This document shows positions 54,814 to 62,670 of a DNA stretch of 64,000 nt, piece by piece (the stretch's first letter is position 1; each line of letters begins with the position of its first letter). This DNA comes from Streptomyces griseocarneus (GTDB lineage Bacteria; Actinomycetota; Actinomycetes; Streptomycetales; Streptomycetaceae): contig PENC01000011.1 of NCBI GenBank assembly GCA_003674045.1, forward strand, positions 124,001-188,000. The letters run 5' to 3'. The notes under the pieces were generated by a model. The model made no database searches. It was given only the letters and a program-made list of their open reading frames with translations, and was not told where the DNA came from. The position numbers and the translations under genes were made by a program.

Positions 54814-55511
54814 ACCCCTGCGGACCCACCACGCTCCTCGTCATCGCCAAGGAGCCCCTGCCCGGACGCGTCAAGACCCGGCTCACCCCGCCCTGCACGC
54901 CCGGCCAGGCCGCCCGCATCGCCGAGGCGTCCCTGGCCGACACCCTGCACGCCGTCCTGCGCATGCCCGCCCGGCGCCGCGTCCTCGTCCTCGACGGACG
55001 GCCCGGCGACTGGCTCCCGCCCGGCTTCGACGTCGTACCGCAGTGCGCGGGCGGACTCGACGAACGGCTCGCCGCCGCCTTCGCCGGCTGTTCCGGGCCC
55101 GCGCTGCTCGTCGGGATGGACACCCCGCAGCTCACCCCCGAGCTGCTCGCCCCCGCCCTGGCGGACGACGGCTGGGACGGGTGCGACGCCTGGTTCGGCC
55201 CCGCCTCCGACGGCGGCTTCTGGGCCCTCGGGCTCGCCGAGCCCCGGCCCGCGCTGCTGCGCGGCGTCCCCATGTCCACCGCCCGCACCGGCCTCCTCCA
55301 GCGACGGCGCCTGACCGCCGCCGGGCTCGCCGTACGCGACCTGCCCGAGCTCCGCGACGTCGACACCGCGGCCGACGCGGCCCATGCCGCGGCAGCGGCA
55401 CCGCATGGACGCTTCGCGGAGGCCGTGGCAGCGGTGCTGCGCACCGGCCCCGAACGGTGCTCGGCCGAGGGCGCGCCGGTGGCCGTCGGCGCGCGGGACG
55501 GTGACCGGTGA
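54810..55511 (+). CDS. DUF2064 / TIGR04282-type glycosyltransferase-like protein
   Basis: 233 residues from GTG 54810. Family marks: LLVIAKEPLPGRVKTRLTPPCTPGQAARIAEASLADT, GGLDERLAAAFAG, LLVGMDTPQLTPELLAPAL, FGPASDGGFWALGLAEP and RGVPMSTARTG. This nucleotidyltransferase-like GT-A family is annotated as arsenosugar-biosynthesis glycosyltransferase in other bacteria; no arsenic genes are nearby, so that name should not be taken literally. It overlaps both neighbours by four bases. Confidence 0.85.
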   Translation: MNPCGPTTLLVIAKEPLPGRVKTRLTPPCTPGQAARIAEASLADTLHAVLRMPARRRVLVLDGRPGDWLPPGFDVVPQCAGGLDERLAAAFAGCSGPALLVGMDTPQLTPELLAPALADDGWDGCDAWFGPASDGGFWALGLAEPRPALLRGVPMSTARTGLLQRRRLTAAGLAVRDLPELRDVDTAADAAHAAAAAPHGRFAEAVAAVLRTGPERCSAEGAPVAVGARDGDR

Positions 55512-56176
55512 CGCTCGGCGAACTGACCCTGAGCCCCGCGGCCGCCGCCCCTTGGTGCGCCGACCCCTACGCCGACGCCGTACGCGTCGGCCGAGGCCCC
55601 CTCTTCCTCCGCCGGGCGGACGGCTGGCTGCTGCCGCTGGACGTCGAGCGCTGGTGCGGTCACGCGGACCGTGCCGACCTGAGCGTCCTCGACCGCTGCG
55701 AGGGCGAGGTCGTCGACCTCGGCTGCGGCCCCGGCCGCCTCGTCGCCGCGCTGGCGGCCCGCGGCCGGCCCGCGCTCGGTGTCGACGTCAGCCCCGCCGC
55801 CGTCGCCCGCACCCGCCGCACGGGCGGCGCCGCGCTCTGCCGTTCCGTCTTCAGCCCCCTGCCCGGCGAAGGCCGTTGGGGCACCGCCCTGCTCGTCGAC
55901 GGCAACATCGGCATCGGCGGCGACCCCCGCGCCCTCCTCGCCCGCGCCGCCGCCGTCGTCGCGCCGGACGGCCTGCTCCTCGTCGAGGCGGCCCCGGCGG
56001 ACGTCGACGAACGTGTCCACGTCCGCGTCGACGACGGCCGCGGCCGCGTGGGCGCCGCTTTCCCCTGGGCCCGCGCCGGCACGTCCGCGCTGCGACGGCA
56101 CGCGGAGGCGGCCGGCTGGCGTGCGACGGACCAATGGGAGGCGGAGGGAAGGGAGTTCATGGCGCTGAGGCGGTGA
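55508..56176 (+). CDS. SAM-dependent methyltransferase (class I)
   Basis: 222 residues from GTG 55508. The SAM-binding motif I is VVDLGCGPGRLVAALAARG, then LGVDVSPAAVARTRR and LLVDGNIGIGGDPRALLARAAAVVAPDGLLLVEA. Third gene of the GT2-DUF2064-methyltransferase operon, with four-base overlaps throughout. The substrate is unknown; the context suggests a glycolipid or glycoconjugate. It is convergent with the UvrA-like gene. Confidence 0.87.
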   Translation: MTLGELTLSPAAAAPWCADPYADAVRVGRGPLFLRRADGWLLPLDVERWCGHADRADLSVLDRCEGEVVDLGCGPGRLVAALAARGRPALGVDVSPAAVARTRRTGGAALCRSVFSPLPGEGRWGTALLVDGNIGIGGDPRALLARAAAVVAPDGLLLVEAAPADVDERVHVRVDDGRGRVGAAFPWARAGTSALRRHAEAAGWRATDQWEAEGREFMALRR

Positions 56177-56196
56177 GTGCGGGCCGGGGGAGCGGC

Positions 56197-58599
56197 CTAC
56201 GAAGGAAGGGCCTCCCTCAGGTAACGCGCCGTCACACTGCCCTCCGCCGCCGCCACGTGCTCCGGCGTCCCCGCCGCCACCACACGGCCGCCCTCGTCAC
56301 CGCCGCCCGGCCCCAGGTCGACGACGTGGTCCGCGCCCGCCGCCACCGCCATGTCGTGCTCCACCACGACCACCGTGTTGCCCGCGTCGACCAGCCCGTG
56401 GAGCTGACGGAGCAACAGTTCGGTGTCGGCCGGGTGGAGACCGGTGGTGGGCTCGTCCAGGACGTAGAGGGTGTGGCCGCGGCGGGTGCGCTGGAGCTCG
56501 GTGGCCAGCTTGATGCGCTGGGCCTCGCCGCCCGAGAGCTCGGTGGCGGGCTGTCCCAGGCGCAGATAGCCCAGGCCCACGTCCTGGAGGGTGCGCAGGC
56601 TCCGTACGGCCGCGGGCACGTCGGCGAGGAAGTCCACCGCCGCGTCCACGGTCAGGTCGAGCACCTGCGCGATGTTCGCGCCGCGGTAGGCGACCTCCAG
56701 CGTCTCCGGGTTGTAGCGCGCGCCCCGGCAGGCGTCGCACGGCGCGTACGAGCCGGGCAGGAAGAGCAGCTCCACGGCGACGAAGCCCTCGCCCTGGCAG
56801 ACCTCGCACCGCCCCGCCGTCACATTGAACGAGAAGCGGCCCACCGTGTAGCCGCGGGCACGGGCCTCGTCCGTCGCGGCGAAGACCTTGCGTACCGCGT
56901 CGAACAGGCCCGTGTACGTGGCCAGGTTGGAACGCGGCGTACGGCCGATCGGCTTCTGATCCACCGTCACGATCCGGTGCACCGCGTCGAGCCCCTCCGC
57001 GTGCTCCTGCGGCTCGCCCGCCAGATGCCCGGCGACGGTCTCCGCGAGCACCTGGCCCACCAGGGTCGACTTCCCCGAACCCGACACGCCCGTCACCGTC
57101 GTGAAGACGCCGAGCGGCACGGTCACATCGAGATCGCGGAGGTTGTGCCGGTTCACGCCGCGCAGCCGCAGCGCGCCCGACGGCTCGCGGGGCGCACGGG
57201 CTTCGACAGCGGCCCCCTCCGGGAAGACGAACCGCCGGGTCGCCGACTCCGGCACGTCCGCCAGCCCCGCCACGGGCCCGCTGTGCAGCACCCGCCCGCC
57301 GTGCTCCCCGGCGCGCGGGCCCACGTCGACGACCCAGTCGGCGCGGCGCACGACGTCCAGATGGTGCTCGACGACGAACAGCGAGTTCCCCGCCGCCTTC
57401 AGCCGGTCCAGCACGGTGAGCAGGGCCGCGCTGTCGGCCGGGTGCAGTCCTGCGGACGGCTCGTCCAGGACGTAGACGACCCCGAAGAGCCCCGACCGCA
57501 GCTGGGTCGCCAGCCGCAGCCGCTGGAGCTCGCCCGCCGAGAGCGTCGGCGTAGGCCGGTCCATGCTCAGATAGCCCAGACCGAGCTCGGTGAGCACCTC
57601 GACACGGGCCACGAGGTCGGCGGCGAGCGTCGCCGCCGCGCCCTCCCCGTCACGTGCCGGGCGCAGCGTCTCCGCGAGCGCGGCCAGCGGCAGCGCGGCG
57701 AGCTCCGCGATGTCGCGCCCCGCGAACGTCACGGCCAGCGCCTCCGCCCGCAGACGCCGTCCGCCGCACACCGGGCACGGCGTGCTCACCAGGTGCCGCT
57801 CGGCACGCGCCCGCAGGTTCGCGCTCTTGGAGTCGGCGACCGTGTGCAGCACGTACCGCTTGGCGCTCATGTACGTGCCCTGGTACGGACGTTGGATGCG
57901 CTCGGCCTCCCGCACCGGGTGCACGGTGACGACCGGCTGCTCGTCGGTGAACAGGATCCACTCCCGGTCCGCCCGCGGCAGCTCGCGCCAGGGCCGGTCG
58001 AGGTCGTGGCCCAGCGCGCCGAGGATGTCACGGAGGTTCTTGCCCTGCCAGGCACCCGGCCAGGCCGCGATCGCGCCCTCGCGGATCGACAGCGACGGGT
58101 CGGGCACCAGCGACTTCTCCGTCACCCGGTGCACCTGCCCCAGCCCATGACACTCCGGGCACGCCCCGGCCGCCGTGTTCGGCGAGAACGCGTCCGAGTC
58201 CAGCCGTGCCGCGCCCCCGGGGTACGTCCCGGCGCGGGAGAAGAGCATGCGCAGCGAGTTGGACAGCGTCGTGACCGTGCCCACCGACGACCGCGACGTG
58301 GGCGCCGACCGCCGCTGCTCCAGCGCTACCGCGGGCGGCAGCCCGCTGATCTCCTCCACCCTGGGGGCGCCCACCTGGTGGATCAGCCTGCGCGCGTACG
58401 GTGCCACCGACTCGAAGTAACGGCGCTGCGCCTCGGCGTAGAGCGTGCCGAAGGCGAGTGACGACTTCCCGGAACCGGACACTCCGGTGAACACGACGAG
58501 GGCATCGCGCGGGATGTCGACATCGACACCCTTGAGATTGTGCTCGCGCGCGCCACGGACACGGACATACGGATCGTGAGCGCCGTCGGGGTGGGTCAT
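56197..58599 (-). CDS. UvrA-like ATPase (short class II UvrA)
   Basis: About 800 residues from ATG 58599 with GGAGAGC upstream; UvrA proper is about 950-1000, and the UvrB-binding insertion seems missing. Two ABC modules: Walker A GVSGSGKSSLAFGTLYAEAQRRY and GVSGSGKSTLVGQVL, signature SAGELQRLRLA (Ser-Ala variant) and LSGGEAQRIKLA, Walker B VVYVLDEPSAGLHP and TLYVLDEPTTGLHP. Zinc-finger cysteines occur in CPECHGLG, CPVCGGRR and CEVCQGEG...CDACRG. UvrA2/DrrC-like proteins confer resistance to DNA-binding drugs or act in DNA repair. It lies between glycosyltransferase genes. Confidence 0.9.
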   Translation of the reverse strand: MTHPDGAHDPYVRVRGAREHNLKGVDVDIPRDALVVFTGVSGSGKSSLAFGTLYAEAQRRYFESVAPYARRLIHQVGAPRVEEISGLPPAVALEQRRSAPTSRSSVGTVTTLSNSLRMLFSRAGTYPGGAARLDSDAFSPNTAAGACPECHGLGQVHRVTEKSLVPDPSLSIREGAIAAWPGAWQGKNLRDILGALGHDLDRPWRELPRADREWILFTDEQPVVTVHPVREAERIQRPYQGTYMSAKRYVLHTVADSKSANLRARAERHLVSTPCPVCGGRRLRAEALAVTFAGRDIAELAALPLAALAETLRPARDGEGAAATLAADLVARVEVLTELGLGYLSMDRPTPTLSAGELQRLRLATQLRSGLFGVVYVLDEPSAGLHPADSAALLTVLDRLKAAGNSLFVVEHHLDVVRRADWVVDVGPRAGEHGGRVLHSGPVAGLADVPESATRRFVFPEGAAVEARAPREPSGALRLRGVNRHNLRDLDVTVPLGVFTTVTGVSGSGKSTLVGQVLAETVAGHLAGEPQEHAEGLDAVHRIVTVDQKPIGRTPRSNLATYTGLFDAVRKVFAATDEARARGYTVGRFSFNVTAGRCEVCQGEGFVAVELLFLPGSYAPCDACRGARYNPETLEVAYRGANIAQVLDLTVDAAVDFLADVPAAVRSLRTLQDVGLGYLRLGQPATELSGGEAQRIKLATELQRTRRGHTLYVLDEPTTGLHPADTELLLRQLHGLVDAGNTVVVVEHDMAVAAGADHVVDLGPGGGDEGGRVVAAGTPEHVAAAEGSVTARYLREALPS

Positions 58600-58635
58600 G
58601 GGGTGAGTGCTCTCCACTGATCGGAGCCGTACGTT

Positions 58636-60111
58636 TCACCCGATTTTATCCCTGGCCCCGCGTGTTCCGAGTCCCGTACGCCCCTGGTCCCGTGTGTCCC
58701 GGCCGGCATGCGGCGACGGCCCCGGGCGCGATCCCGCGCCGCCCCCGTACCGCCGCACCAGCCACCCCGCCGCCACCGCTGCCGCCGCCACCCCGTACGC
58801 CGCCGTCCCCAGCGCGTTCGGGTCGGGTACCGCGCGGCCGCCCACGTACTTCGCCGCGCCCGCCGCCGCCACGGTCAGCCATTCCCAGCGGCCGTCCAGG
58901 GCCACCAGGGCGACGAGCAGCAGCGCGTACCAGGAATAGCCGGGTGTCAGCAGCAGGAAGGACCAGCCGGTGACCAGCAGGGCGCCTCGCCAGGGGCGGT
59001 CGCGGTCGCCGTGGCGGAGCACGCGGGCCACGACCACCGCGAGGACGGCGAGCGCGGCGGGCAGGGCCCAGGCGTCGGGGAGGACGAGCCGCAGCAGCGC
59101 GTACCGGTTCTTCACGGTGGCGTCGTCGTAGCCCTCCTCGCGTGTGTAGCCGCTCAGGTAGCCGAGGACGGAGCCGTCCGACGCCAGGATGTACGGCAGG
59201 TAGCCGGCCGCGACGACGGCGGTCGCGGACAGCAGCACCGTGGCCGCCGCGCGCACCCCGCCCAGGCCCCTGCCCCGCAGCCCGCCGATGGCGCCCGGCA
59301 GGACGACGGCGGGCAGCAGTTTCGTCGCGATGCCCGCGCCGAGGAGCGCGCCGCCCCCCGCGCGGCGGGTACTGACGACGGCGAGGCCCGCGACGGTGAA
59401 CAGGACGCTCAGCGCGTCGGCGTGGGCGTTGTTGACCGCCTCGAAGGCCACGGCCGGGCACCACGCCCAGAGCGCCGCGGCCCGGCCGTCGCCGTGGCGG
59501 CGGCGCAGGACGTACAGCAGCAGCCCGGACGTGGCCACGGCGAGCACCGCGCCGCCCACCTGGAACGGCTTGTGCCGGGTCCCCGGCGGCGAGAGCTCGT
59601 GCACCAGCAGGAACCAGCCCTCGGCGACGGGCGGGTAAATGGTGTGCACGTACGGCCGGTTGATGCGCGTACACGCGACCGGCCCGCCGTCCGGGGCGAT
59701 CCTGAAGCGTTCGGGGCGCTCGCACTCCGCGCCCTGCGGGAACAGCGCGCGGTCCCGCAGGGGTGCCAGTGCCGGATCGGCCGGTACGTGGTCGTACGGG
59801 GAGATGCCCGCGGCCTGTACCCGCCCGTCCCAGATGTAGCGGTACACGTCCGAGCTGGTACGCGGCTCCGCCAGCAGCCCCGTGGCGGCGACGGCGACCG
59901 ACCCGGCGAGGACCAGCGGGACGACGTGCCGGGCGGACACCGAGCGCAGGGACCACGCGGCCGCCGCGAACAGCGCCCACGCGACTGCGTACCAGCCGGT
60001 CAGCGCGGCCGGGCCGGTGAAGTAGCCGTCGCTGCGGACGGCCACGGCGAGGACCACGACGAGCGCGGCGAGCAGGGTGGAGGTGAGGGTGACGGCAGTG
60101 CGGTGATTCAC
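58636..60111 (-). CDS. GT-C fold polyprenyl-phosphate-sugar (mannosyl)transferase, GT87/DUF2029-like
   Basis: 491 residues with about eleven hydrophobic helices. The extracytoplasmic loop SSDVYRYIWDGRVQAAGISPYDHVPADPAL, with an acidic residue near the first loop, followed by INRPYVHTIYPPVAE and NNAHADALSVLFTVAGLA, is typical of GT-C mannosyltransferases using polyprenyl-phosphate sugars outside the membrane. The C-terminal 35 residues are Gly/Arg-rich and disordered. It is divergent from the molybdopterin oxidoreductase gene, and that intergenic region carries the shared 19-bp box. Confidence 0.85.
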   Translation of the reverse strand: MNHRTAVTLTSTLLAALVVVLAVAVRSDGYFTGPAALTGWYAVAWALFAAAAWSLRSVSARHVVPLVLAGSVAVAATGLLAEPRTSSDVYRYIWDGRVQAAGISPYDHVPADPALAPLRDRALFPQGAECERPERFRIAPDGGPVACTRINRPYVHTIYPPVAEGWFLLVHELSPPGTRHKPFQVGGAVLAVATSGLLLYVLRRRHGDGRAAALWAWCPAVAFEAVNNAHADALSVLFTVAGLAVVSTRRAGGGALLGAGIATKLLPAVVLPGAIGGLRGRGLGGVRAAATVLLSATAVVAAGYLPYILASDGSVLGYLSGYTREEGYDDATVKNRYALLRLVLPDAWALPAALAVLAVVVARVLRHGDRDRPWRGALLVTGWSFLLLTPGYSWYALLLVALVALDGRWEWLTVAAAGAAKYVGGRAVPDPNALGTAAYGVAAAAVAAGWLVRRYGGGAGSRPGPSPHAGRDTRDQGRTGLGTRGARDKIG

Positions 60112-60125
60112 CCGGCCCAGCCTGG

Positions 60126-60179
60126 CAGCGACATCCCGCGCAAGGGGCCGGACCTGCGCGGATGTCCGCGTTTCGTAAG
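60126..60179. promoter_or_regulatory. Shared 19-bp box and inverted GACATC/GATGTC site, copy B
   Basis: CAGCGACATCC (60126-60136) and GATGTCCGCGTTTCGTAAG (60161-60179) repeat the two parts of copy A at 54 kb, in swapped order. It lies between the divergent GT-C gene and the molybdopterin oxidoreductase gene. Confidence 0.65.
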
Positions 60180-60188
60180 GAGGTGATC

Positions 60189-60218
60189 ATGCCCGGCGGG
60201 CACTCGCGCACGCTGTGA
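60189..60218 (+). CDS. Nine-codon leader ORF with a perfect Shine-Dalgarno
   Basis: AAGGAGGTGATC (60177-60188) is fully complementary to the 3' end of 16S rRNA and lies directly before ATG 60189, which opens MPGGHSRTL and stops at TGA 60216-60218. The stop overlaps the next ATG (60218) as TGATG. The downstream oxidoreductase lacks its own good ribosome site, so it is probably translated by coupling. Confidence 0.45.
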   Translation: MPGGHSRTL

Positions 60219-61381
60219 TGGGAGGCATGAAGCTCCCTCTCCCCCTCCCGCTCGCCGAGCGGCTCCCGGAGCCCCGCTTCCGCGGCCGGCTGCACGACGC
60301 CCGTACCGCGACCGCGATCGGCCGGTGGCTGGGCGCGGCGGTCGCCGTGTGCTTCGTGACCGGGCTGATCAGCCACCTCCTCCAGCACCCGGGCCCGTTC
60401 GCCGACGTGCTGCCGAGCCGTCCGCTGTGGGGCTACCGGGTGAGCCAGGGCCTGCACGTGGCGAGCGGCACCGCCGCCGTGCCGCTGCTGCTGGCGAAGC
60501 TGTGGACGGTCTACCCGCGGCTGTTCGCCCGGCCCGTCGTACGGTCCGTGCGGCACGCGCTGGAGCGGCTGTCCGTGGCGGTGCTCGTGGCGACGGCCCT
60601 GTTCGAGCTCGCGTCCGGGCTGCTCAACATCGCCCAGTGGTACCCGTACGCGTTCTCCTTCGTCCCCGTGCACTTCGCCGTGGGCTGGCTGCTGACCGGC
60701 GCGCTCGTCCTGCACCTCGCCGTCAAGGCGCCGGAGATCAGGGCCCATTGGCGGCGGCGCTCGTCCGGCACCCTGGCACTGCCCGCCGGGGACGACGTGG
60801 ACCGGCGGTCGCTGCTCGCGGCCGTGGGCCTGGCGGCCGGGGCGGTGACGGTGACGACGGCCGGGCAGTCGTTCACCCCGCTCGCCGCGCTGGACCTGCT
60901 GGCGCCCCGCCACCCGGACCACGGCCCGCAGGGCCTGCCCGTCAACCGCACCGCCGCACAGGCCGGGGTGACCCCCGACGCCGTACGCGGCTGGCGCCTG
61001 CGCGTCGACGGCCCGCGCCCCTACACGCTCACCCTCGACGAACTGCGCGCCCTGCCGCAGCGGGAGGTGACCCTGCCCATCGCGTGCGTGGAGGGCTGGA
61101 GCAGGTCCGCGCGCTGGACGGGCGTCCGCGTGCGCGACCTGCTGGACCGCGCGGGCGCGCCGCCCGGGGCCCTGATCCGGGTGACCTCGCTCCAGGCGCA
61201 CGGCGCGTACCGCGTCATGACGATGCCCCATACCTACGCCCAGGACCCGCTGACCCTCCTTGCCCTGCGCCTCAACGGCGAGGAGCTGTCCTACGACCAC
61301 GGCTACCCGGCCCGGATCATCGCCCCGAACCGGCCCGGCGTGCTGCAGACCAAGTGGGTCGTCCGGATGGAGGCGCTGTGA
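60218..61381 (+). CDS. Membrane-bound molybdopterin-dependent oxidoreductase (cytochrome b561-like + sulfite-oxidase-like)
   Basis: About 387 residues from ATG 60218 (GTG 60215 and ATG 60227 are alternatives). Residues about 30-180 hold four hydrophobic helices with His residues (LISHLLQHPG, GLHVASGTAAVPLLLAKLW, VPVHFAVGWLLTGALVLHL), a b-heme-like module. A further hydrophobic segment follows (SLLAAVGLAAGAVTVTTAG), then the Mo-cofactor domain about 220-387 (LTLDELRALPQREVTLPIACVEGWSRSARWTGVRVRDLL) with the Cys Mo ligand in IACVEGW, and a GYPARIIAPNRPGVLQTKWV end. The substrate is unknown. The next ORF overlaps by GTGA. Confidence 0.85.
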   Translation: MGGMKLPLPLPLAERLPEPRFRGRLHDARTATAIGRWLGAAVAVCFVTGLISHLLQHPGPFADVLPSRPLWGYRVSQGLHVASGTAAVPLLLAKLWTVYPRLFARPVVRSVRHALERLSVAVLVATALFELASGLLNIAQWYPYAFSFVPVHFAVGWLLTGALVLHLAVKAPEIRAHWRRRSSGTLALPAGDDVDRRSLLAAVGLAAGAVTVTTAGQSFTPLAALDLLAPRHPDHGPQGLPVNRTAAQAGVTPDAVRGWRLRVDGPRPYTLTLDELRALPQREVTLPIACVEGWSRSARWTGVRVRDLLDRAGAPPGALIRVTSLQAHGAYRVMTMPHTYAQDPLTLLALRLNGEELSYDHGYPARIIAPNRPGVLQTKWVVRMEAL

Positions 61382-61785
61382 CGGTACGGATGTTCACGGG
61401 TGCGTGCGGTCTCGCCCTGATGGGCGCGGGGGCGTGGTTCCTGCTGTACGGGCCGGACGCGCAGGACCCGTGGGAGGTGGCCAAGTGGCTGGGCGGCTTC
61501 CTGCTCGTCCACGACGGCCTCGTCGTCCCGCTCACCCTGGCCGCCGGGTTCGCGGTCTCGCGCGCGCGGGCGGCCAGGGGAGCGCTGCGCGGCGCGTTCC
61601 TGGTGGCCGCCGCGCTCACCGCGGTGGCCCTCCCGCCCCTCCTCCGCCCGGGCCCGCCCGCGAACCCGTCGGTCCTGCCCCTCGACTACGTGCGGAACTG
61701 GGCCCTGTGCGTGGGGGCGACCGTGGTTGCAGGGCTGTCGGCAGCGCTGGCTTGCCGCGCCCGGGGCCTGCGGCAGACTGGTGCC
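61378..61785 (+). CDS. Small four-helix membrane protein ORF that runs in frame into the fpg-like gene
   Basis: GTG 61378 overlaps the oxidoreductase stop by four bases. It encodes about 136 residues with four hydrophobic segments (GACGLALMGAGAWFLLYG, LGGFLLVHDGLVVPLTLAAGFAV, GAFLVAAALTAVALPPLL, WALCVGATVVAGLSAALAC) and the conserved-looking PPANPSVLPLDYVRN. No stop codon occurs before MPELPEVE of the next gene at 61786, so the ORF as read continues to 62649 (423 residues in total). Either a stop codon has been lost or both products come from one frame. It is probably an accessory membrane subunit of the oxidoreductase. Confidence 0.6.
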
Positions 61786-62649
61786 ATGCCGGAGCTGCCG
61801 GAGGTCGAGGCCCTCGCCGGGTTCCTCGCCGAGCGCCTCACGGGGCGCACGGTCGAGCGGGTGCTGCCGGTGGCCGTGTCCGTCCTCAAGACGTACGACC
61901 CACCGCTCGGCGCCGTCGAGGGGCACCGGGTGAGCGGCGTGACCCGCCACGGCAAGTTCCTCGACCTGGCCACCGAGGGCGGCCCCCACCTCGTCGTCCA
62001 CCTCGCCCGCGCGGGCTGGGTGCGCTGGCACGACCGGCTCCCCGACACGCCGCCGCGCCCCGGCAAGGGGCCGCTCGCGCTCCGGCTGCGGCTCACCGAC
62101 GGCGCCGGGTTCGACCTCACCGAGGCGGGCACCCGGAAACGGCTCGCCGTCCACTGCGTCCGCGAGGCGGCCGACGTACCCGGTGTCGCCCGCCTCGGCC
62201 CCGACCCCCTCGCGCCCGGCTTCACCCTCGACGCCTTCGCCGCCCTGCTGCGCGGCGAGCGACGGCAGCTCAAGGGCGTCCTGCGAGACCAGAGCGTGCT
62301 CGCGGGCATCGGCAACGCCTACAGCGACGAGATCCTGCACGCCGCCCGGATGTCCCCGTTCAAACCCGCCGCCAACCTGACGGAGGAGGAGACCGCGGCC
62401 CTCTACGAGGCGCTGCGCACCACCCTGGACGATGCCGTCGAGCGGGCGCGCGGCCACGCGGCGGCCGACCTGAAGGCCGAGAAGAAGACCGGGCTGCGGG
62501 TGCACGGCCGCACCGGGGAGCCGTGTCCCGTCTGCGGCGACACCATCCGCGAGGTCTCCTTCGCCGACTCCTCGCTGCAGTACTGCCCCACCTGTCAGAC
62601 CGGCGGGAAGCCGCTCGCCGACCGCAGGCTCTCACGGCTGCTCAAATAG
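61786..62649 (+). CDS. Formamidopyrimidine-DNA glycosylase family protein (Fpg/Nei)
   Basis: 287 residues from ATG 61786. The N-terminus PELPEVEALAGFLAE supplies the catalytic Pro (after Met removal) and Glu. Lys in VTRHGKFLDL, the H2TH region LKGVLRDQSVLAGIGNAYSDEILHAARMSP and the zinc finger CPVCGDTIREVSF...YCPTCQTGG are present. It excises oxidised bases and cuts the abasic site. The start must be here for activity, because a free N-terminal Pro is needed, even though the upstream frame is open without a stop. Confidence 0.93.
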   Translation: MPELPEVEALAGFLAERLTGRTVERVLPVAVSVLKTYDPPLGAVEGHRVSGVTRHGKFLDLATEGGPHLVVHLARAGWVRWHDRLPDTPPRPGKGPLALRLRLTDGAGFDLTEAGTRKRLAVHCVREAADVPGVARLGPDPLAPGFTLDAFAALLRGERRQLKGVLRDQSVLAGIGNAYSDEILHAARMSPFKPAANLTEEETAALYEALRTTLDDAVERARGHAAADLKAEKKTGLRVHGRTGEPCPVCGDTIREVSFADSSLQYCPTCQTGGKPLADRRLSRLLK

Positions 62650-62670
62650 CCGACGTCCGGCCGCACTTGG

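Noticed and set aside
58646..61300. An 884-codon minus-strand frame spanning the GT-C and molybdoenzyme genes
   Set aside because: It crosses two clear genes and a promoter region; the composition is Arg/Gly-rich without motifs.
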